A stretch of 64,000 nucleotides of DNA from CAYQQK01 sp964420065 (GCA_964420065.1 CAYQQK010000001.1:105136-169135), one strand, 5' to 3'. Shown: positions 24,974 to 33,657, counted from the stretch's first letter. The notes: generated from the sequence alone by a model not told the origin. A program made the numbers and translations.

Positions 24974-26953
24974 TTACCGGTCGGGCCGGGGGTGTTCGTT
25001 ATTGCGTTCATCCGCCTGGGGGGAAGTTCGATTCTTCATCCGCGGCTGTTCCAGGTAAAGTAGCAGCATTGAAATGTCGGCCGGGGAGACACCGCTGACC
25101 CGGGAAGCCTGGCCGACGGTGCGGGGGCGCACCCGTGATAGCTTTTGGCGAGCTTCCGCAGAAAGGTTGGTGGCACGGTCATAGTTGAAATTCTCCGGGA
25201 TGGGTTTTTCCTGCAGGCGTATCGTCCGGGCTATGGTTTGTTCTTGTTTGGCAATGTAGCCGGCATATTTGATCCGGTTTTCAACCTCGCATAGAAAATC
25301 GAACGGCCGATCCGGTTTCGGACGGCCCTCCCACCGTGCCAGGCGGTGGTAGCTGACCTCGGGGCGCCGGAGCAGATCGATCCCGCTCACCGGATGCTGC
25401 AGGGGTGCAAAACCGGACCGGACCAGTTCCCGATCCACCGGCCCGGCCGGGGCAAAGCGGGCCCGTTCCAGGCGGGCCGTCTCCTTTTCCACAAACGCCT
25501 TTTTTGTGCGGGTGCGTTTCCGGTTAACCGCATCGATCAGTCCGAGCCGGTAAGCCAATTCGGAAAGGCGCAGATCGGCGTTGTCGTGACGGAGCAAGAG
25601 ACGATATTCGCTGCGCGAAGTAAACATGCGGTACGGTTCGTCCACCCCCCGGGTGACCAGGTCGTCGATCAAAACCCCGATGTAGGCTTCATGCCGTTTG
25701 AGGACCAACGGTGGAGCTCCTTTCACCTGCAGGGCGGCGTTGGCCCCGGCAACCAGGCCCTGGGCGGCCGCTTCCTCGTACCCGGTGGTCCCGTTGACCT
25801 GACCCGCGAAAAAGAGACCACGAATTTTTTTCGTTTCCAGGGTGGCGTGAAGCTGCTGCGGCGGGGCGTAATCGTATTCAATGGCATAGGCCGGGCGAAG
25901 GATCTCGACTTGCTCCAGACCGGGGATGGTGCGCAGAAAGTTTTCTTGCACTGCCGGGGGTAGCCCGGTAGAAATTCCCTGCAGGTAGAGTTCTTCGGTA
26001 TCGGGCCCCTCGGGTTCGATGAAAATGGGATGGCGTTCGCGGTGAGCGAAACGTATGACCTTGTCTTCGATCGAAGGGCAGTAACGCGGTCCCTTGATCC
26101 GGTTGATTGCATCCAGGTGCGGGGCCCGGCCAAGGTTATTATGGATGATTGCGTGGGTGTCCGGATTGGTATGACTCATCCAGCAAGGCATCTGTTCGGC
26201 CGGTGATACCGGTGTGCTGAAGGAAAGGCCGGGCAAGCCCGGTTCTCCGTGTACCGCTGTCAGCCGGTCAAAATTGACACTGCGTCGGTAGACCCGGGGC
26301 GGGGTGCTGGTTCTGAAACGCTCCAGGGTGATGCCGAGGGCGATCAAGTTTTTCGAAAGGTTCCGGCCGGGGATGACGCCCCCGGGGGCTCCGGGGTAGT
26401 GCTTTGTGCCGCTGAAAATAACCGAACGAAGGTAAACCCCCCCGGCCAGAACGACACAGCGCCCATGGTAAACGGCGCCGCTGCGGCCCCGAACCCCGGT
26501 GATCCGGTTCCCTTTTACCCGGAGTCCTTCTGCCATATCCTCGCGCAATGAAAGCAGTGGTTCCTGTTCCAGAGCGAGGCGCATCGTGCGGGTGTAGCCA
26601 AGTTTATCGACCTGGGCCCTTAAAGCCTGCACCGCCGGCCCCTTGGCCGTATTCAAAAGACGGATTTGCAAAAGATTTCTATCCCCGTTGACGGCCATGA
26701 TTCCCCCAAGAGCGTCGATTTCCCGCACCAGATGCCCTTTACCCGGTCCCCCCAGGGAAGGGTTGCAGGCCATGGCTGCCACCAGGTCCAGGTTCAGGGT
26801 AATGAGCAGGGTCCGGCAGCGCAGCCGGCAAGAAGCCAGGGCGGCTTCACAACCGGCATGACCGCTGCCGACGACGATGACATCATAGAAAGCTGGATCG
26901 GAGCGGAGTTGTTCCCTCGCCGAACTTTTTGTCGAATATTGTCGCTCGGTCAT
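24974..26953 (-). CDS. mnmG: tRNA uridine-5-carboxymethylaminomethyl modification enzyme MnmG
   Basis: MnmG (GidA), with MnmE, installs the cmnm5 group on wobble uridine 34 of certain tRNAs using FAD and a folate carbon. The 659-residue protein has the FAD-binding DVIVVGSGHAGCEAALA, ACNPSLGGPGKGHLVREIDALGG (split here across the cysteine motif), GTTGYEEAAAQGLVAG, FTSRSEYRLLLRHDNAD and the C-terminal VSGVSPADISMLL helix used for MnmE and tRNA binding. A basic, polar tail follows. In Firmicutes mnmG usually sits by mnmE and rsmG near the origin; here it is alone. Confidence 0.95.
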   Translation of the reverse strand: MTERQYSTKSSAREQLRSDPAFYDVIVVGSGHAGCEAALASCRLRCRTLLITLNLDLVAAMACNPSLGGPGKGHLVREIDALGGIMAVNGDRNLLQIRLLNTAKGPAVQALRAQVDKLGYTRTMRLALEQEPLLSLREDMAEGLRVKGNRITGVRGRSGAVYHGRCVVLAGGVYLRSVIFSGTKHYPGAPGGVIPGRNLSKNLIALGITLERFRTSTPPRVYRRSVNFDRLTAVHGEPGLPGLSFSTPVSPAEQMPCWMSHTNPDTHAIIHNNLGRAPHLDAINRIKGPRYCPSIEDKVIRFAHRERHPIFIEPEGPDTEELYLQGISTGLPPAVQENFLRTIPGLEQVEILRPAYAIEYDYAPPQQLHATLETKKIRGLFFAGQVNGTTGYEEAAAQGLVAGANAALQVKGAPPLVLKRHEAYIGVLIDDLVTRGVDEPYRMFTSRSEYRLLLRHDNADLRLSELAYRLGLIDAVNRKRTRTKKAFVEKETARLERARFAPAGPVDRELVRSGFAPLQHPVSGIDLLRRPEVSYHRLARWEGRPKPDRPFDFLCEVENRIKYAGYIAKQEQTIARTIRLQEKPIPENFNYDRATNLSAEARQKLSRVRPRTVGQASRVSGVSPADISMLLLYLEQPRMKNRTSPQADERNNEHPRPDR

Positions 26954-27030
26954 CGTTAATTATCCTTTCGCCCGGACCAAATGCCTGCGGCTAGCGGGAC
27001 AGCGGGCAATTCCGGGCACGGGTTTACCGG

Positions 27031-28671
27031 TCAACGGGCCGTTTCATCTCCACGGGCGAGCGGCATACGCCGCCCCGGACCGGAAACCGGGGAGACGACG
27101 TACAAGCCCGGTGCGGCCTGGCGGCGTTTGTACTCGGATCGATCCACCAGCCCGGTTATTTTGCGCACTGTTTCCTCCGGGTAGCCCCGGCCGGTAATTT
27201 CTGCCGCCGCGAGCTTTTGATCAAGATAAAGGGATAGGACCGGATCGAGCACGGTATACGGGGGCAGTGAGTCTTCATCTTTCTGATCCGGGCGCAGTTC
27301 AGCCGACGGAGGTTTGGTAAGGGTGTTTTCCGGGATTATGGCCCGGCCGTGCTTCCGGTTGATGAAACGGGCCAGCTCGTAAACGGTAAGCTTGGGCAGA
27401 TCTTTTAGCACCGCCAGTCCCCCGGCCATATCCCCGTAGAGCGTGCAATAACCGACGGCCAGTTCCGACCTGTTACCGGTGGTCAGCACCAGGTACCCTT
27501 CCCGGTTGGAAATGAACATGAGCACGGTGCCCCGTAGCCGTGCCTGCAGGTTTTCTATGGCCGGATCCGGGGCCTGCAGGCCGTTGGAGCCAAACAGGCC
27601 GCTCACGGCTTGCAGCGGTTCATGGATCGGGATAATCCGGCGGGCCAGACCGAGGTTGTCGGCACAGGCGAGCGCATCGGCGATGCCATGGTCCGGTGAA
27701 TAGGGTGAGGGCATCAGTACTCCCAGCACGTTTTCCCGACCCAGGGCTGCGACGGCCAGTGCCGCCACTACAGCCGAATCGAGACCGCCGCTTAAGCCAA
27801 GTGCCGCCCTGCTGAAACCGCTTTTGGCCAGATAATCGTGAATGCCAAGACAAAGAGCGGCATGGACGGACTCGATGTTCTCCTCCCTTTCCGGCTGTGG
27901 TTCCGCCGCGGGCGCGAAAAGCGTCTCCGTGTCGATAAATACCAGGTCTTCGCTAAAGGAGGCGCCGCGCCGGAGCAGCTCGCCGCGATGATTGAAGATC
28001 AGGCTTGCTCCATCAAAAACGAGTTCATCATTTCCCCCGACCTGGTTGAGGTAGAGAAGAGCGAACCGGTGTTTGCGTGCCTGCACGGCAAACGCTCTTT
28101 CCCGCCGGATCCTGTTGCCAAAACGGTAGGGACGGGCGGAAAGATTGATCAAGAGCCGCGCACCCAGGCCGGCCAGTTCTTGAAGCGGATCAATGCCGGA
28201 TCCGGGGTTCGGATTGTCCCCGAGATCTTCGCCGATGGTGATGCCCGTTTTCGTTCCGGCGATCGATACCGGGTGTCGTCCTGTAGCCGGGCTGAAATAG
28301 TGCTGTTCGGCAAATGTGATGTAGTGATGCAGGATAGTTTTCGGGATCACTGCTTGCAGACTTCCCTCCGCCAGGAGCAGGGCGGCGTTGTAGAGGCGGT
28401 TCCCGTCCCGGTAGGGTGCCCCCGCCAGGAGAGTCCCGCCTTCGCGAGCGGTCAGGGGGGCGAGGTCGTTTTCAACCACGGCGGCAGCACGGGCTATAAA
28501 ATACCGGTCGGACAGAAGGTCCTGCGGCGGGTAGCCGGTCAGGACCAGTTCGGGAAACAGAACCAAACCGGCTCCGCCGGCACGGGCTTCCCGGTAGGCT
28601 TTCTTGATCTGTGCCGCATTGCGGGATAAAGCACCGACGGTCGGGTTTACCTGGGCCAGGGCGATGCGCAT
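27031..28671 (-). CDS. nadE: glutamine-dependent NAD(+) synthetase
   Basis: NadE amidates nicotinic acid adenine dinucleotide to NAD. The 546-residue protein has two domains. The N-terminal nitrilase-type amidase (about 1-260) has Glu in FPELVLTGYPPQDLL, Lys in VIPKTILHHY, and a catalytic region near LLINLSARPY where the usual active cysteine is replaced by Ser. The C-terminal synthetase (about 275-546) has the PP-loop LGLSGGLDSAVVAALA and TTGNRSELAVGYCTLYGDMAGG. Loss of the cysteine would favour ammonia as donor; confirm by alignment. The start ATG is at 28671. Confidence 0.92.
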   Translation of the reverse strand: MRIALAQVNPTVGALSRNAAQIKKAYREARAGGAGLVLFPELVLTGYPPQDLLSDRYFIARAAAVVENDLAPLTAREGGTLLAGAPYRDGNRLYNAALLLAEGSLQAVIPKTILHHYITFAEQHYFSPATGRHPVSIAGTKTGITIGEDLGDNPNPGSGIDPLQELAGLGARLLINLSARPYRFGNRIRRERAFAVQARKHRFALLYLNQVGGNDELVFDGASLIFNHRGELLRRGASFSEDLVFIDTETLFAPAAEPQPEREENIESVHAALCLGIHDYLAKSGFSRAALGLSGGLDSAVVAALAVAALGRENVLGVLMPSPYSPDHGIADALACADNLGLARRIIPIHEPLQAVSGLFGSNGLQAPDPAIENLQARLRGTVLMFISNREGYLVLTTGNRSELAVGYCTLYGDMAGGLAVLKDLPKLTVYELARFINRKHGRAIIPENTLTKPPSAELRPDQKDEDSLPPYTVLDPVLSLYLDQKLAAAEITGRGYPEETVRKITGLVDRSEYKRRQAAPGLYVVSPVSGPGRRMPLARGDETAR

Positions 28672-28769
28672 GCCGTGTCTCCTCCGTCAAGGTTTTAGTA
28701 TTCCTTTCCACCCTATTTTACCATACCTGTCCCGGGGCAAGGGAAGGGGTGTGGACTGATGCCGTGATG

Positions 28770-28802
28770 CCTCCCGGCAAGGCTGCACGTTATGCCGGGA
28801 GG
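28770..28802. other. ten-pair inverted repeat upstream of the glutaredoxin-like gene
   Basis: CCTCCCGGCA and TGCCGGGAGG are perfectly complementary around a 13-base loop. There is no T tract on either side. It lies between the divergent nadE and glutaredoxin-like genes, just ahead of a -10 element, so it could be an operator or a transcript hairpin. Confidence 0.5.
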
Positions 28803-28820
28803 TGCGCCGGGGAGCAGTAT

Positions 28821-28830
28821 ATGGTATACT
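28821..28830 (+). promoter_or_regulatory. extended -10 promoter for the glutaredoxin-like gene
   Basis: TATACT at 28825-28830 is preceded by TGG (extended -10). It is about 38 bases before the GTG start. Confidence 0.5.
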
Positions 28831-28868
28831 AGCCGCGCAAAATTGCCGCAAAGGGGGGTGCTTTCCGG

Positions 28869-29078
28869 GTGCTGCAGGTTTATATCAAGGACAGTTGTGT
28901 CTATTGCCGAAAGCAGATGGATGAATTTGATCGCCAAAAGCTGCGTTACGAAGTCCATAATATCGGTCGGGATCTGGCGGCGCGGAAGAAAGTAAAGGAG
29001 GAGTACGGCGCGAAACAGGTGCCCGTGGTTGTGGAAGGAGGTCGTCTCAAGTCCATCGGTTATCGGGGCGGGGGGTGA
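28869..29078 (+). CDS. glutaredoxin-like thioredoxin-fold protein
   Basis: The 69-residue protein has a CVYC redox motif at residues about 9-12 after the first strand (LQVYIKDSCVYC). It then has the cis-proline region QVPVVVEGGRL typical of glutaredoxin/NrdH folds, so it is probably a small thiol-disulfide carrier. GTG at 28869 follows AAAGGGGGGTG. It is a single-gene unit. Confidence 0.75.
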   Translation: MLQVYIKDSCVYCRKQMDEFDRQKLRYEVHNIGRDLAARKKVKEEYGAKQVPVVVEGGRLKSIGYRGGG

Positions 29079-29130
29079 AAAATTTAGATCGTCGCCGGTG
29101 GCGGCGGTTGCAAAAAAAGGGTCATTCTGT

Positions 29131-29148
29131 TTATTTCCCGGGAAATAA
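29131..29148. other. 18-base perfect palindrome downstream of the glutaredoxin-like gene
   Basis: TTATTTCCCGGGAAATAA is a perfect palindrome. It is followed by a second GGGAAATAA half (29150-29158), giving a palindrome plus a direct repeat of its right half. It lies in the 117-base gap between two convergent genes and lacks a terminator T tract. Confidence 0.6.
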
Positions 29149-29195
29149 CGGGAAATAAAAATGAAAGCTGTTTTTTCGTGCAAGGCAAGGTTTGA

Positions 29196-30350
29196 TTAAA
29201 CCATTTTTTCCAATGCCCCCCGGGCCTCCCCCAGCACCGCCGGATCCTGTTCGTACCGCAGGCAGTGTTCAAGGTAATAACGAGCCCGGTTTCCGCCGAG
29301 AGCTCCCAAAGACCAGGCGGCATGTAGACGGATCACCGGGCGCGGATCTTCGCGCAGGACCCGGGCCAGATCCGGAACTGATTCGCAGTGTCCGCTATTA
29401 CCCAATGCGATCACTGCATTGCGCTGGATGACGGTTTTTCCCCGCCAGCCCGCGGCCGTGTAGCCTATGGTATGCTCAAATTCTTTTCGTGATATCTGCA
29501 GTAGCGGCAGCAGGGGCGTGGATGCCGGGAAAAAAGGAAATGACAAAACCGGTGCGGGGCAGTCACGCGCGGCGATTTTGGCTGACGCGTTTTGGGGCAG
29601 GTTTCGCCCGGCCCGGTTGTGAGGGCAGACTTCCTGGCAGCGGTCGCAGCCGTAAAGCCGTGTCCCGAGCAGGGGGCGGTAGGCGGCCGGGACTATCCCG
29701 GCCGCCTGGGTCAGGTAGGAAAGGCAACGAAAAGGGTCAAGGCGATACGGTTCCAGCAAGGCTCCGGTTGGGCAGGCGGCGCGGCACCGTCCGCAGTGTC
29801 GGCAGTTTTCGGGCTCCGGTGTGGCGGGTTCCAGCTCCCGATCCAGTAGAATCGTCCCCAGAGCGACAAAAGAACCGTGGGCGGGGGTCGTGAGGGTGCA
29901 ATTCTCTCCGATCCATCCGATACCGGCCTGCCGTGCTACCGCACGTTCGACCAGGGGGCTGCTGTCGCATAGAAAACGGAATCTGGTTGTCGCGGGAAAT
30001 TCACGGCGCAGGAACTCGATCATTTTCCCGGCCCGTTCTTTCAAAAGCAGGTGATAGTCCAATCCCCGGGCACAATGCGCTACCATGCCACGGGGGCCCT
30101 GGCCCCATGGTTCCGGATCTGCCGCCGTCAAGTAGGACAGAGCGATCACGATCATGCTACGGCATCCGGTCAAGGCCCGGTCCGGGTTCAACCGTTGTTC
30201 GATCGATTGCACTTCAAAGGGAGTGATGCGATTCTCCCGCTGCCGCGCCCGTAGCTTCTCTTTCAGACCGGCCGGCGGTTCAACCCGGGCCACCCCGGCC
30301 AGGTCCAGGCCGGCTTCGCGGGCCAGGGTTTGAATTCGGTCCTCCTGCAT
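29196..30350 (-). CDS. queG: epoxyqueuosine reductase QueG
   Basis: QueG reduces epoxyqueuosine to queuosine in tRNA using cobalamin and two [4Fe-4S] clusters. The 384-residue protein has the acid residue in FLCDSSPLVER, the B12-pocket region AGIGWIGENCTL, and cluster ligands CRHCGRCRAACPTGA and CDRCQEVCPHN. C-terminal HEAT-like repeats follow (NAVIALGNSG and AAWSLGALGG), as in the longer family members. No other queuosine genes are nearby. It is convergent with the glutaredoxin-like gene and divergent from the DUF2007 gene. Confidence 0.93.
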   Translation of the reverse strand: MQEDRIQTLAREAGLDLAGVARVEPPAGLKEKLRARQRENRITPFEVQSIEQRLNPDRALTGCRSMIVIALSYLTAADPEPWGQGPRGMVAHCARGLDYHLLLKERAGKMIEFLRREFPATTRFRFLCDSSPLVERAVARQAGIGWIGENCTLTTPAHGSFVALGTILLDRELEPATPEPENCRHCGRCRAACPTGALLEPYRLDPFRCLSYLTQAAGIVPAAYRPLLGTRLYGCDRCQEVCPHNRAGRNLPQNASAKIAARDCPAPVLSFPFFPASTPLLPLLQISRKEFEHTIGYTAAGWRGKTVIQRNAVIALGNSGHCESVPDLARVLREDPRPVIRLHAAWSLGALGGNRARYYLEHCLRYEQDPAVLGEARGALEKMV

Positions 30351-30454
30351 TTTTCAAAAGGCCTCCTTAAACGATCATATCCGCACCCGGACCGCCCCGT
30401 CAATGTATGGCTCAGGTAGTAGAATCTGCTCCATTTCCTCCTCCGGATCCTCCG

Positions 30455-30463
30455 TGATATAAT
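30455..30463 (+). promoter_or_regulatory. extended -10 promoter for the DUF2007 gene
   Basis: TGATATAAT gives a perfect extended -10; no good -35 is visible. The same nine bases occur ahead of rph at 60903-60911. Confidence 0.5.
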
Positions 30464-30505
30464 TTGATCGGGTTGGAAGTTGAATTCGGGGAGGCGAGAA
30501 CAAAC

Positions 30506-30763
30506 ATGGCCGCTCCCGAGGGATGGGTGGTTTTTGCCGAAGCTTGTAATGATATCGAAGCTGACATTTTGCTGACCGTGCTGCATTCCCGGGGCATTCC
30601 TGCCATCAAACGGGAAAAACAATTCACAACCGGGATCAGGATCATCATGGGGCAGGCCTACGGGCTTGATCTGTTCGTGCCGGCGGACTTGTTCGATGAA
30701 GCCCGGGAGGCCCTGAAACAAGCCGAAAAAGGTGGGGCCGGCTCCGGGTTACGGGAGGACTAA
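30506..30763 (+). CDS. DUF2007 domain protein
   Basis: The 85-residue protein resembles DUF2007 (putative prokaryotic signal-transducing) proteins: an opening WVVFAEACNDIEADILLTVL, then LHSRGIPAIKRE, and the hydrophobic LDLFVPADLFDEAREAL. The fold is small alpha/beta and PII-like. The function is unknown. ATG at 30506 has GGGGAGG 11 bases upstream. It precedes the methyltransferase gene, whose longest frame overlaps its end. Confidence 0.7.
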   Translation: MAAPEGWVVFAEACNDIEADILLTVLHSRGIPAIKREKQFTTGIRIIMGQAYGLDLFVPADLFDEAREALKQAEKGGAGSGLRED

Positions 30764-30782
30764 CCCTGAGGACAGCGATGTT

Positions 30783-31448
30783 GTGAGGGTGAGATTGGAG
30801 GTTTTTATTTCTTTGCAGACACGCCGGATCGAAATCAACCTGGCCGGTGAGATGACACCGCTTCTGGTTGCGGAGCTGGACTCACTGGAATATGATCCGG
30901 AAGATCCGGACCAGGTACCCTGCTGGGCCGAAGTTTGGCCGGCGGCGATCGGCTTGGCGCGTTATTTCTGGCACCAGGAAGAACGGTTAAATAACCGGTC
31001 AGTGCTGGAATTGGGGGCGGGAGTGGGGCTGCCGGGACTGGTTTGCGGGTTGAAGGGAGCCCGGGTGACCTTCTCCGATTTCCAGCCCCTGGCGCTGCGA
31101 TTATGCGACTTGAACGCCCGGTTGCACAATTTACGCGGCTACCGTTTACTGCAGGAGGACTGGCGTGTCTTTAACTGCCGGGAAAGGTTTGACCTGGTTC
31201 TGGGTGCAGATATCACCTACGAACCGTACCTGCTGCCTTTCCTTCAGGAGATCATTACCGCTGCAGTTCGCCCCGGCGGTGCAGTAATCTTGAGCCATCC
31301 CGGCCGTCCCCAGAGCCGGGAGTGCGTGCGCCGGCTTCTCGAAACCGCCTTTTTCCGGGAGGAGCTAACCCTGATTCCGGTGACTGTAGAGGATCCCGTC
31401 CTCTCTTACCACGTCATTCTGGTTCATGACCTGCGGCGGGTCGGATGA
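30783..31448 (+). CDS. class I SAM-dependent methyltransferase (METTL21/ETFB-like)
   Basis: The 221-residue protein has SAM motif I in VLELGAGVGLPGLVCGLKGA, an acidic motif II (VTFSDFQPLAL), and a post-I segment FDLVLGADITYEPYLLPFL. The LELGAGxGLPG and DITYE features are typical of the protein-lysine methyltransferase group that includes METTL20/21. The CWAEVWPAAIGLARY ahead of motif I also fits. The substrate is unknown. GTG at 30783 has TGAGGA upstream; GTG at 30732 would overlap the DUF2007 gene. Confidence 0.75.
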   Translation: MRVRLEVFISLQTRRIEINLAGEMTPLLVAELDSLEYDPEDPDQVPCWAEVWPAAIGLARYFWHQEERLNNRSVLELGAGVGLPGLVCGLKGARVTFSDFQPLALRLCDLNARLHNLRGYRLLQEDWRVFNCRERFDLVLGADITYEPYLLPFLQEIITAAVRPGGAVILSHPGRPQSRECVRRLLETAFFREELTLIPVTVEDPVLSYHVILVHDLRRVG

Positions 31449-31686
31449 AAGTGCGGTCCGGCTCATCGCTGCCTTTGGCATTGGATCATCATGGTGCTAC
31501 CGGTGCGAGACAGACGTCATTGACCCCTATTGATCCTTTATGTTGCTATCTACCGACACCGGCAGGATCATCCAGCGGTCAAACGGTTCCAGTATAAAGG
31601 ATATTTGATCGTGGTGTAGAACTTAAACAATTGCGCTAACTGTGCGCTGAGGCCATTAATCGGTGTATCACGGGGGGGTGGGTCAT

Positions 31687-31893
31687 GTGTTTGGATCAAA
31701 GATTGGCGCATTGGAGCTTGTAGTGATCCTGGTGGTGGCGCTGATCATTTTCGGCCCGGCCAAGCTTCCCGAGTTGGGCCGATCGATCGGGCGGGGTATT
31801 CGCGAATTTAGGCAGGCCACCCGGGAGATCGGGCAGAGCATTCGCCTGGACGAAGACGAAGAGGAAAAGAAAGAATTACCAAAGGAATCCTGA
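31687..31893 (+). CDS. tatA: twin-arginine translocase subunit TatA (copy 1)
   Basis: TatA forms the pore of the Tat pathway, which exports folded, often cofactor-containing proteins. The 68-residue protein has a short N-terminus, one membrane helix (ALELVVILVVALIIFGP), the hinge FGPAKLPELG, an amphipathic helix, and an acidic tail (DEDEEEKKE). GTG at 31687 is chosen after a G-rich stretch. The 240 bases upstream hold only a doubtful 50-codon frame. It is the first gene of a tatA-tatA-tatC set. Confidence 0.92.
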   Translation: MFGSKIGALELVVILVVALIIFGPAKLPELGRSIGRGIREFRQATREIGQSIRLDEDEEEKKELPKES

Positions 31894-31934
31894 TGCGGCG
31901 TTGCAAGTAACCTCTGAATGTGGGGTGAACAGAA

Positions 31935-32129
31935 ATGTTCGGATTTTTTCAAAGGATCGGCCCCCTGGAAGTTGCCGTAATCCTTGCGGTGGTCCTGCTC
32001 GTCTTCGGGCCGTCGAAACTACCCGGTTTGGCCAAGGCCATCGGCAAAAGCGTGGCTGAATTAAAAGAAGGGCTGCGCGAGAAACCGGCCGGTGAGCCGA
32101 CGGCTCCCTCCAAAAAAGAACAGAGCTAG
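31935..32129 (+). CDS. tatA: twin-arginine translocase subunit TatA (copy 2)
   Basis: The 64-residue protein repeats the TatA plan: membrane helix (LEVAVILAVVLLVFGP), hinge FGPSKLPGLAK, amphipathic helix and a short polar tail with Pro and Lys. It differs from copy 1 in having a non-acidic tail and Phe-rich N-terminus (MFGFFQ). It lies 41 bases downstream of copy 1. No TatB is present, as is normal in Firmicutes, where one TatA may do both jobs. Confidence 0.92.
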   Translation: MFGFFQRIGPLEVAVILAVVLLVFGPSKLPGLAKAIGKSVAELKEGLREKPAGEPTAPSKKEQS

Positions 32130-32210
32130 AACCGTCCCCCGGGGGGATATCTGCCGCAGACGATGTTGTTACGACCCGCCAAGAACCGATCGGGAGGCCT
32201 GACAAAACTT

Positions 32211-32951
32211 GTGAATAAAAACCGGGATGGGACCATGACGGTACTGGAACATCTGTCGGAGTTGCGACGGCGCCTTCTGGTCAGCGGCGTCGTTTTTTTG
32301 ATGGCAGCCGCTTTTTGTTTTGCCCGGATCGGAACAATCCGGGCCGCCATCACCCGCCCGTTGGGGCCAATGCCCTTTGTTTTTTTCAGCCCGCCGGAAG
32401 CGCTTACCGCCAACCTCAGATTATCCTTTATTGCCGGGGCGGCGCTGGCTTTTCCGGTGTTACTGTGTCAGGGGCTGGCTTTTCTTTTTCCGGCGCTCTA
32501 CCGACGCGAAAAATTATTCTTTCTGGCGGTCCTTTCCGGGGTGCTTTTGCTGTTTTCAGCGGGGGCTTATTTCGCTTACCGGGTAGTGCTTCCATTTGCC
32601 CTGCAGTTCTTTCTTAAATTTTCATCGACCGGGTTGGAGCCCTATTTCAACATCAGCGACTATATTTCATTTGCGGTTTTTTTGATGCTGGTCTGTGGCC
32701 TGGCCTTCCAGTTGCCCCTTGTGACCTGGGCTTTGGGCAGAGCGGGCTTTTTATCGTCCTCTTTCCTGCGGCGGCATCGTAAAATCGCCCTTTTGGGCAT
32801 CCTATTTTTGGCTGCGGTCATGACGCCGCCCGATGTAGTTTCGCAACTGATCATGGCCGGACCATTGTTGTTCCTCTACGAGCTGGGCATTGCCCTGGTC
32901 TGTTTGGCCGAATACCAGCGGAGAAAAAAGCTGGAGGTTGCAAGCTGTTGA
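32211..32951 (+). CDS. tatC: Sec-independent protein translocase TatC
   Basis: TatC recognises twin-arginine signal peptides. The roughly 246-residue protein starts with the conserved TVLEHLSELRRRLL. It has about six membrane segments and the family loop FSPPEALTANLRLSF, plus an acid-containing LPFALQFFLKF region. GTG at 32211 is chosen on the expected N-terminal length; ATG at 32235 and ATG at 32163 are alternatives, and none has an ideal ribosome-binding site. It completes the tat set and precedes mobA. Confidence 0.95.
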   Translation: MNKNRDGTMTVLEHLSELRRRLLVSGVVFLMAAAFCFARIGTIRAAITRPLGPMPFVFFSPPEALTANLRLSFIAGAALAFPVLLCQGLAFLFPALYRREKLFFLAVLSGVLLLFSAGAYFAYRVVLPFALQFFLKFSSTGLEPYFNISDYISFAVFLMLVCGLAFQLPLVTWALGRAGFLSSSFLRRHRKIALLGILFLAAVMTPPDVVSQLIMAGPLLFLYELGIALVCLAEYQRRKKLEVASC

Positions 32952-33036
32952 TGCGGGCTTCCTTTTTGCAGGGAAGAATAAAAATGGGTGGAATAGTGCA
33001 GTTACCGGACCCGGAGGCGGAGGAGGTTGACCTGGA

Positions 33037-33657
33037 ATGTCGGAATACGCAGCACCGGGGGCGATTATTCTTGCGGGGGGGGACAGCAAGCGTCTTGGGC
33101 GGCCGAAGCCCTTCCTTGAACTGGCCGGAAAAACCCTGATCGATAGGGTGATCGAACTGCTCGCTCCCCTTTTTCCCTCGTTGACGGTTGTGGCCGACCG
33201 GATGGAGGTTTTCAAGCATCTGCCGGTCTACCTGACTGCAGACTTGTTATTTCAATATCAAAAAACGCCCTTGCGGGGCATTCATGCCGGTTTAAGCCTA
33301 CACTCCTTACCGTACCAGTTTGTCACCGCCTGCGATATGCCTTTTTTGAACCGGGAACTGATTGCATATATGGCCGGTTTTGCGCCCGATTATGATGTGG
33401 TCGTGCCTCGTATCGGCCATCATTACCAGCCCCTGCACGCATTTTATAGCCGGCACTGCCGTGGTGTCATTGCCGATGAACTTTTACGCGGGAACCGCAA
33501 GGTCATCAGTTTCTTTCATCGCGTGCGAGTAAAAGAGATCGTTGAATCTGAAATCAATCGTTTCGATTCGCAGCATTACTCCTTTTTCAACATCAATACC
33601 GGGGAAGATTATACCGCCGCTCTGGGTTTGCTAAACACCCTTTCTTACTTTCCCTGA
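33037..33657 (+). CDS. mobA: molybdenum cofactor guanylyltransferase
   Basis: MobA links GMP to molybdopterin, giving the guanine dinucleotide cofactor of formate dehydrogenase and related enzymes. The 206-residue protein has the nucleotidyltransferase motif AIILAGGDSKRLGRPKPFLELAG, broken here by the substrate loop, and TACDMPFLN with a metal-binding Asp. ATG at 33037 follows GGAGGAGG. It lies after tatC, consistent with making and exporting molybdoenzymes, though none is encoded here. Its last 27 bases overlap the end of the convergent lnt gene. Confidence 0.85.
   Translation: MSEYAAPGAIILAGGDSKRLGRPKPFLELAGKTLIDRVIELLAPLFPSLTVVADRMEVFKHLPVYLTADLLFQYQKTPLRGIHAGLSLHSLPYQFVTACDMPFLNRELIAYMAGFAPDYDVVVPRIGHHYQPLHAFYSRHCRGVIADELLRGNRKVISFFHRVRVKEIVESEINRFDSQHYSFFNINTGEDYTAALGLLNTLSYFP

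Noticed and set aside
31445..31597. 50-codon ORF overlapping the methyltransferase stop (ATGA)
   Set aside because: The ribosome-binding site is poor and the composition looks like random translation. It remains possible but unsupported.
32978..33133. 51-codon frame overlapping the start of mobA
   Set aside because: It uses another frame of DNA that clearly encodes the mobA nucleotide-binding motif. The part outside mobA is only about 20 codons.
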